From the NCBI RefSeq assembly GCF_024609325.1, contig NZ_JANHMQ010000001.1, positions 1,517,027 to 1,581,026 on the forward strand: a stretch of DNA of 64,000 nt, written 5' to 3'. The stretch is from Geothrix fuzhouensis. Its GTDB lineage: Bacteria > Acidobacteriota > Holophagae > Holophagales > Holophagaceae. Of this stretch, positions 9,091 to 19,666 are shown in pieces. Within the stretch, counting starts at the first letter, position 1; every line of letters begins with the position of its first letter. The notes under the pieces were generated by a model, which was not told where the DNA came from, made no database searches, and saw only the letters and a program-made list of their open reading frames with translations. The position numbers and the translations under genes are program-made.

Positions 9091-10443
9091 ATGGCGGGCG
9101 GGCCACGAGGTGGTGTGGACGGGAACACGAGCAGCGCGCGCATCATCGTCCTGGGAGGCGGCCTCTCCGGCCTTCTCGCGGCCTGGCATTTGCACCGGCG
9201 CGGCTGCGAGGTTGAAGTATGGGAAGCTTCCGGTGCCCCGGGCGGCTGGGCACAGACGCTGCCCTGGCCAGGCCCGGCGGGCGAAGTGGGCTACCTGGAA
9301 CGGGGCCCCCAGGGGCTTCGGGTGGGCCGGGGCGGCGCCCTGGATCGCCTGCTGCACGAGCTGACCCTCGAGCTGCGCCCCTCGCCACCGAAGGGCCCCC
9401 GCTGGCTGGGCAAGGCCGGTCGGCGGCAGCCCAGCCCGGTGACGCTGACGGGGCTGCTGTGCGCGCCTGGGCTCGGGATCGGCGGGAAGCTGCGGCTGCT
9501 GGCGGAACCTTTCATCCCGGCGGGATCGGGGCCGGATGAGAACCTTCACGTGTTCTTCGCCCGGCGCCTGGGGGAAGCCTTCGCCCGGGAGCTGCTGCCG
9601 GCCCTGGTGGCGGGCGTCCTCGCGGCACCGCCGGAGCGCCTCGGCCTGGAGGCGCTGCCGCGCCTGAAGCGCCTGGAGGCCCGGGGAGGCCTGCTCCTCG
9701 GCGGTCTGCGGGCAGGCCCTGAACGCACCCGCCTGCCCGCCGGCGGCACCGGTGCCCTGGCTCGCACGCTCGCGGGCCGGCTCGGGTGCCTGTTCACGGA
9801 TCGCCCCGCCCGGGCCCTGGAGCCTCTGCCAGAGGGCCGGTGGCGGGTCCACGGGAAGGGGCCCGCCCGCGAGGCGGGGGCCGTGGTGCTGGCCCTCCCG
9901 ACCCAGGTGACGGCGGAGCTGCTGCGACCGCTGGCACCTGAGGCAAGCCAGATCCTGGAGGCCATCCCCCGCCTGGATCTCCGCGTGTGGCACAGCCGGC
10001 ATGCCATGGTGCCCGGCTGGGAACGGGGGATCGGCCTGCTCATCCATCCGCCAGAGGGCCGGGGTCTCCTGGGGGCTGCATCCTTCTCAGGGGGCGATCC
10101 CCGTGGCGTACCGGGCCTGCTCCAGCTGCGGACCTACGTGGGTGGGGCCTATCCAGTGGAGTCCGCGCTGGACGCCTGGTCTGGTGTCTTCCGCGAGCTC
10201 CGCCGCTGGCTGCCGGAGCTGGGGGAGGCGGTGCAGGTGCGGGAGGAGGCTTGCCCGGGCGCCTTCCCGCTGCTGGAGCCGGGTCATGGCGCCCGGATGG
10301 CGCGCGTGGAGGCGGCCCTCCCACCGGGCCTCCACTGGATCGGCGCCGCGCGGTTCGGCCCGGGAATCCCCGATCTGGCCGAGGGCATCGCGGCCTGGGC
10401 GGAATCGGCCTCAGGCCTTCTGATGGCTGGGCGACCTTCCTGA
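9091..10443 (+). CDS. hemY: FAD-dependent protoporphyrinogen/coproporphyrinogen oxidase-like protein
   Basis: 450 residues. The dinucleotide-binding motif VLGGGLSGLLAAWHLHRRG is at about 19-37, followed by EVWEAS and PGGW. The C-terminal FAD closing motif appears as HWIGAARFGPGIPDLAEGIAAW. The overall architecture is that of the HemG/HemY flavoprotein oxidases of late haem synthesis. Other amine-oxidase-superfamily enzymes (squalene-associated or carotenoid FAD enzymes) cannot be excluded. No other haem gene is visible nearby. Its last 33 bases overlap the convergent membrane-protein gene. Confidence 0.75.
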   Translation: MAGGPRGGVDGNTSSARIIVLGGGLSGLLAAWHLHRRGCEVEVWEASGAPGGWAQTLPWPGPAGEVGYLERGPQGLRVGRGGALDRLLHELTLELRPSPPKGPRWLGKAGRRQPSPVTLTGLLCAPGLGIGGKLRLLAEPFIPAGSGPDENLHVFFARRLGEAFARELLPALVAGVLAAPPERLGLEALPRLKRLEARGGLLLGGLRAGPERTRLPAGGTGALARTLAGRLGCLFTDRPARALEPLPEGRWRVHGKGPAREAGAVVLALPTQVTAELLRPLAPEASQILEAIPRLDLRVWHSRHAMVPGWERGIGLLIHPPEGRGLLGAASFSGGDPRGVPGLLQLRTYVGGAYPVESALDAWSGVFRELRRWLPELGEAVQVREEACPGAFPLLEPGHGARMARVEAALPPGLHWIGAARFGPGIPDLAEGIAAWAESASGLLMAGRPS

Positions 10444-11049
10444 AGGTACCGGGGCGGGCGTCTTTCCCAATCGCATCCATCCCCAGGCCAGTCCACCCGC
10501 CAACAGCAGCCAGCCCACGGGAGAGCGGGCGGCAACCTTCAGGTCCTGCCAGGAAGGCACGGAGCCGAAGACAAGGTTCGCCAGGAGGAACACCATGGCC
10601 GCCTCGGGCCAGCCCAAGGTCGGCTTGCCGCCCAGACGCCACAAGAGGAGGGCGTAGGCCGCGGGCAGCAGCACCAGCGGCGCCAGGCCGATAAAGAAGG
10701 CGTTGTACCAGCGGAGGTTGGAGAGGGTGACGGCCCCGAGCACCAGGCCACGACCTTCACGCCTCGGCAGGACCGTGAAGTGGACGGGGCGACCGTTGAG
10801 CAGGTGGCCAAAGGTCCAGTGGCAGAGCTCGTGACAGAAGGTCCCGGGCAACACCAGCAGGGAGAAGAGCCAGAAGGACCGCTTGGCCTGGTTCAGCAGC
10901 CAGAGGGCCGCGGCCATGCCCGCCAGGTAGGCCAGCGCCGGTCCCTGCCCCCACCACCCTGCTCCCCAGCCGTGGTCCATCCCCGCCGCTGCCTCCAACC
11001 CCATTGGACCACCCTGCGGGCCTTCCGTCGGAAACCCCTCGGAAACCAT
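10411..11049 (-). CDS. membrane protein with HExxH motif (M50-like metalloprotease or pseudoprotease)
   Basis: Up to 212 residues with about five hydrophobic segments. The second one carries GTFCHELCHWTFGHLLNG, an intramembrane-looking HExxH site. The family resembles small M50/site-2-protease-like proteins, but I do not see a clear third ligand (NPDG/LDG), so activity is uncertain. The start is uncertain: 11049 has no ribosome site, and ATGs at 11004 or 10980 (MDHGWG) are possible. It overlaps the 3' end of the convergent flavoprotein gene. Confidence 0.65.
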   Translation of the reverse strand: MVSEGFPTEGPQGGPMGLEAAAGMDHGWGAGWWGQGPALAYLAGMAAALWLLNQAKRSFWLFSLLVLPGTFCHELCHWTFGHLLNGRPVHFTVLPRREGRGLVLGAVTLSNLRWYNAFFIGLAPLVLLPAAYALLLWRLGGKPTLGWPEAAMVFLLANLVFGSVPSWQDLKVAARSPVGWLLLAGGLAWGWMRLGKTPAPVPSGRSPSHQKA

Positions 11050-11166
11050 CGGGTGGCGTGGACAGCTTCGCGGATCAGGTGGTCGTAAAAAAACATCATA
11101 AAGCTACTTGCGACAATCAATGGTAACGTTTGGGCCATCTCGCGTTTTTCAATCCAGAGGCCCCCC

Positions 11167-12318
11167 ATGAAGATTGCCGTTCCCAGGGAGATCAGGGCGA
11201 ACGAAACCCGCGTCGCGCTGGACCCGGAATCCTGCAAGAAGCTGGTCGCCCTCGGCATCGAGGTGGCGGTCGAGGCCAGGGCGGGCGTCGCCGCCCATTT
11301 TCTGGATCAGGCGTACCGGGATGCGGGCGCCACGGTCGTCCCGGACGCGAATTCGCTCCTGGGCGGAGCGGAGTTCGTGCTGAAGGTGAATGCCCCCCAG
11401 GCCCGGCCCGATGGCACCCACGAAGTGGACCTCATCCCTTCGGGGGCGCTGCTGCTGGCCTCCCTCTTCCCCACGCGGAACCTCGATGCGGTGCAGCGGA
11501 TGGCGGCCCGGAACCTCACGACCTTCTCCACGGACTGCATCCCGCGCACCACCCGCGCCCAGAGCATGGACACCCTCTCCAGCCAGGCCAACATCGTGGG
11601 CTACAAGGGCGCGCTGCTGGGCGCCCTGGAACTGCCGAAGTACTACCCCATGTTCATGACCGCCGCGGGGACAACCCTGCCCGCCAAGGTCTTCGTCCTC
11701 GGCGCGGGGGTGGCGGGCCTGCAGGCCATCGCCACCGCCAAGCGGCTCGGCGCCAGCGTCACGGCCACGGACGTACGGCCCGAAGTGAAGGAGCAGATCG
11801 AATCCGTGGGCGGGAAATACATCGGCGTGGAGCTGAAGCAGGCTGCCTCCGCCAGCGGCGGCTACGCCGCGGAGCTGTCGGCGGAGGACAAGGCGCTGCA
11901 GGCCAAGATGCTGGCAGACCACTGCGCCCAGGTGGACGTGGTCATCACCACGGCGCTCATCGGCGGGGTTTTCGCACCCAAGCTGCTCGACGAGGCCATC
12001 GTGAAGAGCATGAAGCCCGGCGCGGTGATCATCGACCTCGGCGCCGACGGTGGCGGCAACTGCACGCTGTCGAAGCTGGGCGAGACCGTGGTGGTGGACG
12101 GCGTGAAGATCGTCGCCCCCCTCAACCTGCCGGCGACGGTGCCCACCCACGCCAGCATGCTCTTCTCGCGCAACCTGCTGAACTTCATGACGGCCTTCTG
12201 GGACAAGGAGGCCAAGCGTTTCAACCTCGACTGGGCCGACGACATCCTCAAGGGCTGCGCCGTGACCCACGAGGGGAAGGTGGTCCACGGGCCCACCCTG
12301 AAGGCGCTGCAGGGCTGA
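11167..12318 (+). CDS. pntAA: NAD(P) transhydrogenase alpha subunit part 1 (NAD-binding)
   Basis: 383 residues homologous to the soluble domain I of proton-translocating transhydrogenase, starting MKIAVPREIRANETRVALDPE as in alanine dehydrogenase/PntA proteins. The Rossmann motif is VLGAGVAGLQAIATAKRLGA (about 178-197), and the mobile-loop region with DLGADGGGNC follows. It hydride-transfers between NADH and NADP with PntB, coupled to proton movement. An AGAGG precedes the ATG. The split alpha subunit (pntAA plus pntAB) is common outside enterics. Confidence 0.95.
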   Translation: MKIAVPREIRANETRVALDPESCKKLVALGIEVAVEARAGVAAHFLDQAYRDAGATVVPDANSLLGGAEFVLKVNAPQARPDGTHEVDLIPSGALLLASLFPTRNLDAVQRMAARNLTTFSTDCIPRTTRAQSMDTLSSQANIVGYKGALLGALELPKYYPMFMTAAGTTLPAKVFVLGAGVAGLQAIATAKRLGASVTATDVRPEVKEQIESVGGKYIGVELKQAASASGGYAAELSAEDKALQAKMLADHCAQVDVVITTALIGGVFAPKLLDEAIVKSMKPGAVIIDLGADGGGNCTLSKLGETVVVDGVKIVAPLNLPATVPTHASMLFSRNLLNFMTAFWDKEAKRFNLDWADDILKGCAVTHEGKVVHGPTLKALQG

Positions 12319-12340
12319 TCCACGGATACGGAGGCACGGC

Positions 12341-12774
12341 GTGATGATGCTGATGGAACACACTGAGACTCCACCAAGCCACGGGGCCCACCCGGCCCCC
12401 GCGGCCGGCGGCGGGCACGGGCAGCTCGACTACATGGGCGCCCTGTTCGTCTTCATGCTGGCCACCTTCATCGGCGTGATGGTCATCCAGCGCGTGTCGC
12501 GGCTGCTGCATACGCCGCTCATGAGCCTCACCAACGCCATCTCCGCCATCGCGGTGGTGGGCGCCCTCATCGTGTCGGCCGGGAAGGACTACCCGGGCTA
12601 CATCACCGCCCTGGGCCTGGTGGCCATTTTCTGTTCCACCACGAACATCGTCAGTGGCTTCCTCATCACCGACCGCATGCTGAAGATGTTCAAGAAGCGG
12701 GAAGGAGGAGGCTCCACCTCGGCGAGCAAAGGCGAGCCGGAGCACGCACCGCGTGCGATCGGTGGAGGTGCCAA

Positions 12775-12778
<4 letters not shown>
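12341..12778 (+). CDS. pntAB: NAD(P) transhydrogenase alpha subunit part 2 (membrane)
   Basis: 145 residues: a His/Pro/Gly-rich N-terminus, then about three to four hydrophobic helices (GALFVFMLATFIGVMVIQ, TNAISAIAVVGALIV, ITALGLVAIFCSTTNIVSGFLI) matching the small membrane piece of split PntA. GGAGG lies six bases before a GTG at 12341 and nine before the ATG at 12344; either may initiate. The final GTGA overlaps the pntB start, indicating translational coupling. The C-terminal 30 residues are low complexity. Confidence 0.92.
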
Positions 12779-14199
<1,421 letters not shown>

Positions 14200-14261
14200 C
14201 CGTGGCGAGCGTCTGCTCCCAAGGGGCCGGCTCGACACGCTCAGGCCCACGCCCTGATGCT

Positions 14262-15002
14262 CTAGCCTTCGAGGAACCGGGCGAACTCCGACACCGGGGC
14301 GCGCTCGGTCTCCAGGCTGTTCTCCACCGCCGCCGGATCGGCGTAGCCCAGGGCCATGCCGCAGACCAGCATCTGCTCAGGCCGGAAGGCCAGCTCCTCA
14401 GCGATGACGCGGTGGAACTGGGTGAAGGCGGCCTGGGGACAGGTGTGCAGGCCCCGAGCCCGGGCTGCCACCATGATGTTTTCCAGGAACATGCCGTAGT
14501 CCAGCCAGCTGCCCATCTGCATGATCCGGTCGATGCTGAAGATCAGGCCCACCGGGGCGTCGAAGAATCGGTAGTTGCGGCCGTGCTGCTCGTGCATCCG
14601 GGCCTTGTCCGCCTTCTCGATGCCGAGGAGCCCGTAGAGGTCCCAACCCACTTTGCGACGGCGGTCGAGGTAGGGCGAGGTCCATTCCTTCGGGTAGTAC
14701 TCGTACTCGTGTTCGTGCTTCGCCAGCTCGGCGGGATCCTTGTAGATGGCGAGGATGCGGTCGGAGAGCCGCTGCTTCGCGGCGCCGGTCAGCACGTGGA
14801 CCTGCCAGGGTTGGATGTTGGTGCCCGATGGGGCCCGCGACGCCACCCGCAGGATGTCCTCCACCACGGCCCGGGGCACGGGCGTGGGCAGGAAGGCGCG
14901 CATGGACCGGCGGCTGGTGATGGCGGCATCGACTGCGGCGGTCTGCGCCTCGGGGGGCATTTCAAACGAGGTCACGAGGTCGGTCCTTTCGGAAAGGTTC
15001 AT
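14262..15002 (-). CDS. nitroreductase-family FMN oxidoreductase
   Basis: 246 residues. Typical family blocks are SRRSMRAFLPTPVP (FMN phosphate contacts), RAPSGTNIQPWQVHVLTG, and the C-terminal GMALGYADP. The length and the insert EHEYEYYPKEW match the subgroup of 4-nitrobenzoate/other nitroreductases. The start at 15002 makes an ATGA overlap with the upstream hydrolase stop. A GTG at 14975, with AAAGGA before it, is an alternative. The natural substrate is unknown. Confidence 0.88.
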   Translation of the reverse strand: MNLSERTDLVTSFEMPPEAQTAAVDAAITSRRSMRAFLPTPVPRAVVEDILRVASRAPSGTNIQPWQVHVLTGAAKQRLSDRILAIYKDPAELAKHEHEYEYYPKEWTSPYLDRRRKVGWDLYGLLGIEKADKARMHEQHGRNYRFFDAPVGLIFSIDRIMQMGSWLDYGMFLENIMVAARARGLHTCPQAAFTQFHRVIAEELAFRPEQMLVCGMALGYADPAAVENSLETERAPVSEFARFLEG

Positions 15003-15652
15003 TTCAGCCCGTGCTTTGCCTTGAACCCCGCCCACTCGCCTTTGGCCTTGAGGAAGGCTTCCACGTCGGGGCAGAGCAGGAAGGGGTTGTAGCGCCGTTC
15101 CCATTCAATCGTGGAACTGGGTCGGGCCCCGTAGTCGTGGCCGGGCCAGAGGGTTGTGTGGGGCGGCCACTCGCGCAGCAGGCGCTGGAGGCTGGTCCAC
15201 TCGGTGCGGCCATCGGCTTCGCTCTGGGTACCCCCGACCTTGCCCACGAACAGGAGGTCCCCGGTGAAGCCCGCGTCCTCGCCCTCCACCAGGAAGGCCA
15301 GATGGTCGTGGTAGTGGCCAGGCACATGCCAGGCACGGATCGAGTAGGTCCCGAAGGGGACGCGGTCCCCGTCCTTGAGCGTGAGGTCGAGGGTTCCGGG
15401 GTGGCCAGGGCCACCGGCCACCAGGGCCCCCGTCAGTGCCTTGGCACCCTCATTGCCGTTGGAATGGTCCGCGTGGCCGTGGGTGTTGAGAATGTGGGTG
15501 ATCTTCAGCCCCTGAACACGGGCCCGCTCCACCACGGCCTCCGGCGTGAAGGAGGGGTCGATGAGCACGCCCACACCTGCCTCCCGGTCCCCCAGGAGGT
15601 ACCCGAAGTTGCGATCGCCCCCGACCCGGATCTGCTCGAAGATGAACCGCAT
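14999..15652 (-). CDS. metallo-beta-lactamase-fold hydrolase (glyoxalase II-like)
   Basis: 217 residues. The metal motif is THGHADHSNG (about 59-68), with further ligands in HVPGHYHDH and TGDLLF and the terminal WPGHDYG. This combination fits glyoxalase II/persulfide dioxygenase-like MBL proteins. ATG at 15652 has GGGAGG four bases upstream; the much longer open frame beyond it antisense to msrBA is a shadow. It is translationally coupled to the nitroreductase. Confidence 0.88.
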   Translation of the reverse strand: MRFIFEQIRVGGDRNFGYLLGDREAGVGVLIDPSFTPEAVVERARVQGLKITHILNTHGHADHSNGNEGAKALTGALVAGGPGHPGTLDLTLKDGDRVPFGTYSIRAWHVPGHYHDHLAFLVEGEDAGFTGDLLFVGKVGGTQSEADGRTEWTSLQRLLREWPPHTTLWPGHDYGARPSSTIEWERRYNPFLLCPDVEAFLKAKGEWAGFKAKHGLK

Positions 15653-15736
15653 GGGACCTCCCCTGGGACGCCATTGTCGCTCATCCGGTGAAACGCCGGT
15701 GCCCCCGGCGGCATCCAATCCGCATTCGGAGGATCC

Positions 15737-16795
15737 ATGCGGAAGAGGAGCATTTGGCTGGTGGCTGTCGCGGCGGTGGCGCTGGCGGGTGCTGCCCTGG
15801 CCTTCCCCCGCCAGGAACAGGCCCCGACCCCGCCCAATCGAGAGGTGAACGTGACCGCGCCCGACAAGCCTAGTTCCGACGTGCTCAAGAAGAAGCTCAC
15901 TCCCATGCAGTACCGCGTCACCCAGGAGGCCGCCACAGAACCGCCGTTCCAGAACGAGTTCTGGAACGACCACCGGGATGGGATCTACGTGGACGTGGTG
16001 AGCGGCAAGCCGCTCTTCTCGTCCAAGGACAAGTTCGACTCGAGTTGTGGCTGGCCCAGCTTCACCAAGCCCCTGGCGGCCGATGAAGTGGTGGAGAAGC
16101 GCGACACCACCCTGGGCATGCTTCGCACAGAAGTGCGATCCAAGGGGGCAGACTCCCACCTGGGCCATGTGTTCGATGACGGCCCGCGCGACAAGGGCGG
16201 CCTGCGCTACTGCATCAATTCGGCCTCTCTGCGCTTCGTGCCCGTAGACCAGCTGGAGAGCGAGGGCCTGGGCCGCTTTCTGCCCCTGTTCGGTCGGGTA
16301 GCCAAGACCGCGCCTGTCGCCAAGGAGGAGATTGCCACTTTGGCCGGCGGCTGCTTCTGGGGCATGGAAGATCTGCTGCGCAAACAGCCCGGCGTCATCG
16401 CCATCGAAGTGGGCTACACCGGCGGCACCGTCCCCAATGCCACCTATGAGCACCACGAGGGCCATGCCGAAGCTGTGCAGATCCGCTTCGACCCCACGAA
16501 GACCACCTTCGAGGCCCTGCTGCGCTTCTTCTTCCGCATGCACGACCCCACCACGCTCAATCGCCAGGGCAACGATGTGGGCTCCTCGTACCGCAGCGCG
16601 ATCTTCTATCACAGCGAGGCCCAGCGGCAGACCGCCGAGCGGGTGAAGGCCGAGGTGGACGCCAGCGGCAAGTGGAAGCGCCCCATCGTCACCGAGATCA
16701 CGCCGGCCGGCCCCTGGTGGACGGCCGAGGAATACCACCAGGACTACCTGATCAAGCACCCGGGCGGCTACACCTGCCATTACGTGCGGGACTAG
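15737..16795 (+). CDS. msrBA: exported bifunctional methionine sulfoxide reductase, MsrB-MsrA order
   Basis: 352 residues: signal peptide (1-22), MsrB domain (about 50-170) and MsrA domain (about 195-345). MsrB shows SSCGWPSF (Cys104) and RYCINSASL (catalytic Cys159). MsrA shows GCFWG (Cys206) and [15 protein letters not shown]. The two CxxC pairs that hold structural zinc in most MsrB proteins are absent (GIYVDVVSG and [15 protein letters not shown] at those places), so this is a zinc-free form. It repairs both methionine sulfoxide epimers, here in the periplasm or outside. GGAGG precedes the ATG. Confidence 0.95.
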   Translation: MRKRSIWLVAVAAVALAGAALAFPRQEQAPTPPNREVNVTAPDKPSSDVLKKKLTPMQYRVTQEAATEPPFQNEFWNDHRDGIYVDVVSGKPLFSSKDKFDSSCGWPSFTKPLAADEVVEKRDTTLGMLRTEVRSKGADSHLGHVFDDGPRDKGGLRYCINSASLRFVPVDQLESEGLGRFLPLFGRVAKTAPVAKEEIATLAGGCFWGMEDLLRKQPGVIAIEVGYTGGTVPNATYEHHEGHAEAVQIRFDPTKTTFEALLRFFFRMHDPTTLNRQGNDVGSSYRSAIFYHSEAQRQTAERVKAEVDASGKWKRPIVTEITPAGPWWTAEEYHQDYLIKHPGGYTCHYVRD

Positions 16796-16868
16796 CTCCG
16801 CGCGGCCTACGGACATGGCATCCTTGTCCCACCGGACCACCCCGGTCCGGGCGGAACCTGGAGTCCCC

Positions 16869-17768
16869 ATGCCTGGCAAGCGACCTCCGGAGAACCGGCC
16901 CGACCTCCATGCGGTGGTCGAGGCTTTGGCCGAGGCTTCCTCGGCCCTCACGGAGATGCCCCTGGGTTGTCGCGAGTTCCCCTCCCGCACCGCGCTGGCC
17001 GCGCTGGTGGAGGAGATGCGGGCCCTGCTCTTCCCGGGCTACTTCGGCGCCTCGGAGCTGAATACTGAGACTCTCCGCTACCACCTGGGCGCCCGCATGG
17101 ACCGCACCCTCCACGGCCTTTGCGACCAGATCCAGCGGGGGATGATGGCTGCGGATCCCGCGTGCGGCGACTGTGGTGAGCGGGCCCTTGAACTGGCCCG
17201 GGCCTTCCTGGCGCGGCTGCCGGAGGTGCGCCGTCTGCTGGCCACGGACATCCTGGCGGGGTTCGAGGGTGACCCCGCCGCCACCAGCCCCGATGAGGTG
17301 TTGTTCTCCTACCCGGGCATGCTGGCCATCACCAACCAGCGCCTGGCGCACGAGCTGCTCAAGCTGGGAGTGCCCCTGCTGCCGCGCATGATCACGGAAC
17401 ACGCCCACAGCCTCACGGGCATCGACATCCACCCCGGCGCCCAGATCGGCGAACGGTTCTTCATCGACCACGGCACCGGCGTCGTCATCGGCGAGACCTG
17501 CATCATCGGCCGCAACGTGCGGATCTATCAAGGCGTCACCCTGGGCGCGAAGAGCTTCCCCCTCGATGCGGACGGGCACCCCGTCAAGGGTGTCCCCCGC
17601 CACCCGGTGGTGGAGGACGACGTCATCATCTACTCCAATGCCACGGTGCTGGGCCGCATCACCATCGGCCAAGGCTCGGCCATCGGCGGCAATGTGTGGC
17701 TGACCCGCAGCGTGCCCCCGGGCAGCGTCATCACCCAGGCCAAAGAGAAGGACGGGATGCCCACATGA
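16869..17768 (+). CDS. cysE: serine O-acetyltransferase
   Basis: 299 residues. The start at 16869 follows GGAG; an in-frame ATG 18 codons upstream lacks a site. The N-terminal helical domain is followed by left-handed beta-helix hexapeptides (about 195-290) with TGIDIHPGAQIGERFFIDHGTGVVIGET in two stretches, and the catalytic His/Asp in this block. It makes O-acetylserine for cysteine synthesis. The stop overlaps the next start (ATGA), so it is coupled to the small membrane protein. Confidence 0.92.
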   Translation: MPGKRPPENRPDLHAVVEALAEASSALTEMPLGCREFPSRTALAALVEEMRALLFPGYFGASELNTETLRYHLGARMDRTLHGLCDQIQRGMMAADPACGDCGERALELARAFLARLPEVRRLLATDILAGFEGDPAATSPDEVLFSYPGMLAITNQRLAHELLKLGVPLLPRMITEHAHSLTGIDIHPGAQIGERFFIDHGTGVVIGETCIIGRNVRIYQGVTLGAKSFPLDADGHPVKGVPRHPVVEDDVIIYSNATVLGRITIGQGSAIGGNVWLTRSVPPGSVITQAKEKDGMPT

Positions 17769-18163
17769 CGACCCTGCTGCGTTTCCTGTTCTCCGCCATC
17801 GGCCTGCTGGTGGCCTGCGCCGTCGTGCCGGGCCTGGGTCATGGCACTTTTCTGGATCTGCTGATCGTGGCCGTGATCCTGGCCGCCCTGAACACCACCG
17901 TGGGCAGCCTCCTGAAGCTCATCGCCTTCGTGCCCGTGGCCTGCTCCTTCGGGTGCTTCAGCCTCGTCATCAATGGCCTGGTGTTCTGGTTGGCCGGAGC
18001 CTTGTCCTCACGGCTTGGCCTCGGTTTCACAGTCTCAGGCTTCTGGGCGGGGTTCTTCGGCGCCCTGGTGAGCAGCGTCATCGCGTCGGTCCTCGGCGCC
18101 ATCTTCATCCCCAAGGATCGCCAGCGGCCGCAGGCACCGCCGACCATCAAGGTGATCAACTAG
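17765..18163 (+). CDS. 4-TM phage-holin-superfamily-IV-like membrane protein
   Basis: 132 residues with four hydrophobic helices (LLRFLFSAIGLLVACAVVPGL, LLIVAVILAALNTTVGSLL, FSLVINGLVFWLAGAL, FFGALVSSVIASVLGAIF). This matches the chromosomal holin-like family (Phage_holin_4_2), widespread and of unknown function. It starts within the cysE stop codon. No lysin or phage genes are nearby, so a lytic role is unlikely. Confidence 0.85.
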   Translation: MTTLLRFLFSAIGLLVACAVVPGLGHGTFLDLLIVAVILAALNTTVGSLLKLIAFVPVACSFGCFSLVINGLVFWLAGALSSRLGLGFTVSGFWAGFFGALVSSVIASVLGAIFIPKDRQRPQAPPTIKVIN

Positions 18164-18232
18164 CCGGTTGTCCACCACGGAGCACGCGATTCGCATGCCC
18201 GAAGGGTTGTTCACCGGGTTTGCGGAGGGCGT

Positions 18233-18958
18233 TCAGGCCTTATTCACGAGCCCGCGCACGGCCGCTTCGGCAGCTTCACGCAGGGCATCGGCATCGGGGT
18301 AGGCACTGGATTCCAGAGGCGCAGCGACCGTGATCCGGTAGAGGCCTCCCCGCACGCGCCAGGCTCCCTTGGGCAGGATGTCCGGGCCCCCGCGGATGGC
18401 GAAGGGCACCACGGGCACGCCGGCCTCGAAGGCTAACGCGAAGGCGCCCTTCTTGAACGGCAGCAGGCCCCCGTCCAGACTCCGGGTACCCTCCGGGAAG
18501 GCCACGATGGCCTGCCCGGCGTGGATGCGGATGGCGGCCTCCTCCAGGCTCGCCAGGGCGGCCTCGCGGTCGCGTCGGTCGATGAAGATGAAGTCCGCCA
18601 ACCAGATCACCCAACCCAGGAAGGGCACCCGCGCCAGTTCCCGCTTGGCCACGAACACGGGCCGGCAGGGCAGTGTGGAGATCATCAGGGGCGGATCAAA
18701 CAGCGACGTGTGATTGCCGATGAACACGGCGGGCCGGGCGCCGCTACGGAGGTCGGGCGGCAGCGCCTCCCAGCCTTCCAGTTCCCGGCGGATGCCGAAG
18801 GCCCGGGCCGTGCCACGGATGTAGCGGGGCGCCACCAGCCAGAAGGCCCCCGGGCCACCCAGAAAGGGGGCCAGCAGGAAACACAGGCACACAGACAGCG
18901 CCAGCGCCAGGGCGCCGAAGATCCAGACCAGGAGGGGGCGGAGGACAGGACGGTCCAT
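18233..18958 (-). CDS. plsC: 1-acyl-sn-glycerol-3-phosphate acyltransferase
   Basis: About 241 residues. An N-terminal membrane helix is followed by motif I NHTSLFD (catalytic His/Asp), RRDREAALASLEEA, and motif III FPEGTRSLDG. It converts lysophosphatidate to phosphatidate on the inner membrane. A GTG immediately upstream of the ATG (18961) abuts the stop of the cyclophilin gene; I take the ATG. It is probably co-transcribed with that gene. Confidence 0.9.
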   Translation of the reverse strand: MDRPVLRPLLVWIFGALALALSVCLCFLLAPFLGGPGAFWLVAPRYIRGTARAFGIRRELEGWEALPPDLRSGARPAVFIGNHTSLFDPPLMISTLPCRPVFVAKRELARVPFLGWVIWLADFIFIDRRDREAALASLEEAAIRIHAGQAIVAFPEGTRSLDGGLLPFKKGAFALAFEAGVPVVPFAIRGGPDILPKGAWRVRGGLYRITVAAPLESSAYPDADALREAAEAAVRGLVNKA

Positions 18959-18961
18959 CAC

Positions 18962-19600
18962 CTACGGCTGCTGCGGCAGCAGCACGGCGTCCTTGAGTCG
19001 CACGGGGTACTGCGGCACGCCGCTCTGGCCCTCGCGCCACTCCGTCCGCACCTTCTCGATCTTGTCCACGACGTCCATGCCCGATACCACCCGGCCGAAG
19101 ACGCAGTAGCCGTAGCCATCTTCGCTCATGTCCCGATGGTCCAGGGATTTGTTGTCCACGGTGTTGATGTAGAACTGAGCGGTGGCGCTATGGGGCGAGC
19201 CCGTGCGCGCCATGGCGATGGTGCCGCGGGTGTTCTTCAGGCCGGCCCGGAAGGTCTGGGGCGCCTCATTGACGATGGGCGCACGGGTGGGCTTCTCGTC
19301 CAGGTTCTCCAGCAGGCCGCCGCCCTGGATCATGAAACCCTCGATGACGCGGTGGAAGATGGTGCCCTTGTAGTGGCCGTCCTTCACGTACTGAAGGAAG
19401 TTGGCCACAGTCTCCGGGGCCAGGTCGGGCTCCAGCTCCACCACGATGGGCCCGTAACTGGTGAGCAGCTGCACCCGGGGCTTGGCCACCGGTACGGGAA
19501 GGGGAGCGGCCGAGGGGGGCGGTGAGGTCGGGGGCACCGGAACCGGCGCTTGGGCGGCCAGGGCTGCGGTGAGGGAGAGGCAGAACAGCAGACGGGACAC
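18962..19600 (-). CDS. exported cyclophilin-type peptidyl-prolyl isomerase
   Basis: 212 residues with a signal peptide (1-16) and a Pro-rich linker (17-40). The cyclophilin core has [32 protein letters not shown] and [17 protein letters not shown]. It would assist folding in the periplasm. It starts at GTG with AGGAG five bases before. The active-site Trp of eukaryotic cyclophilins is absent, as in other bacterial forms. Confidence 0.92.
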   Translation of the reverse strand: MSRLLFCLSLTAALAAQAPVPVPPTSPPPSAAPLPVPVAKPRVQLLTSYGPIVVELEPDLAPETVANFLQYVKDGHYKGTIFHRVIEGFMIQGGGLLENLDEKPTRAPIVNEAPQTFRAGLKNTRGTIAMARTGSPHSATAQFYINTVDNKSLDHRDMSEDGYGYCVFGRVVSGMDVVDKIEKVRTEWREGQSGVPQYPVRLKDAVLLPQQP

Positions 19601-19666
19601 GGGGACTCCTGGGTGTTCCCTTCATTCTGCCGCGAACCGGAAGGAAGTCCCCGGTATGGTTGTTCA

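Noticed and set aside
11050..11258. Minus-strand open frame with a plausible-looking helix (MAQTLPLIVASSFMMFFYDHLI)
   Set aside because: It runs antisense into the start of pntAA, has no ribosome site and no family resemblance; the intergenic position and AT-rich stretch explain it.
14999..16990. 663-residue minus-strand frame
   Set aside because: Only the last 217 residues are the MBL hydrolase; the rest is antisense to msrBA and is GC-rich shadow.
17765..18163. Phage lysis gene
   Set aside because: The holin-like family is widespread on chromosomes; no lysin, tail or integrase genes are near.
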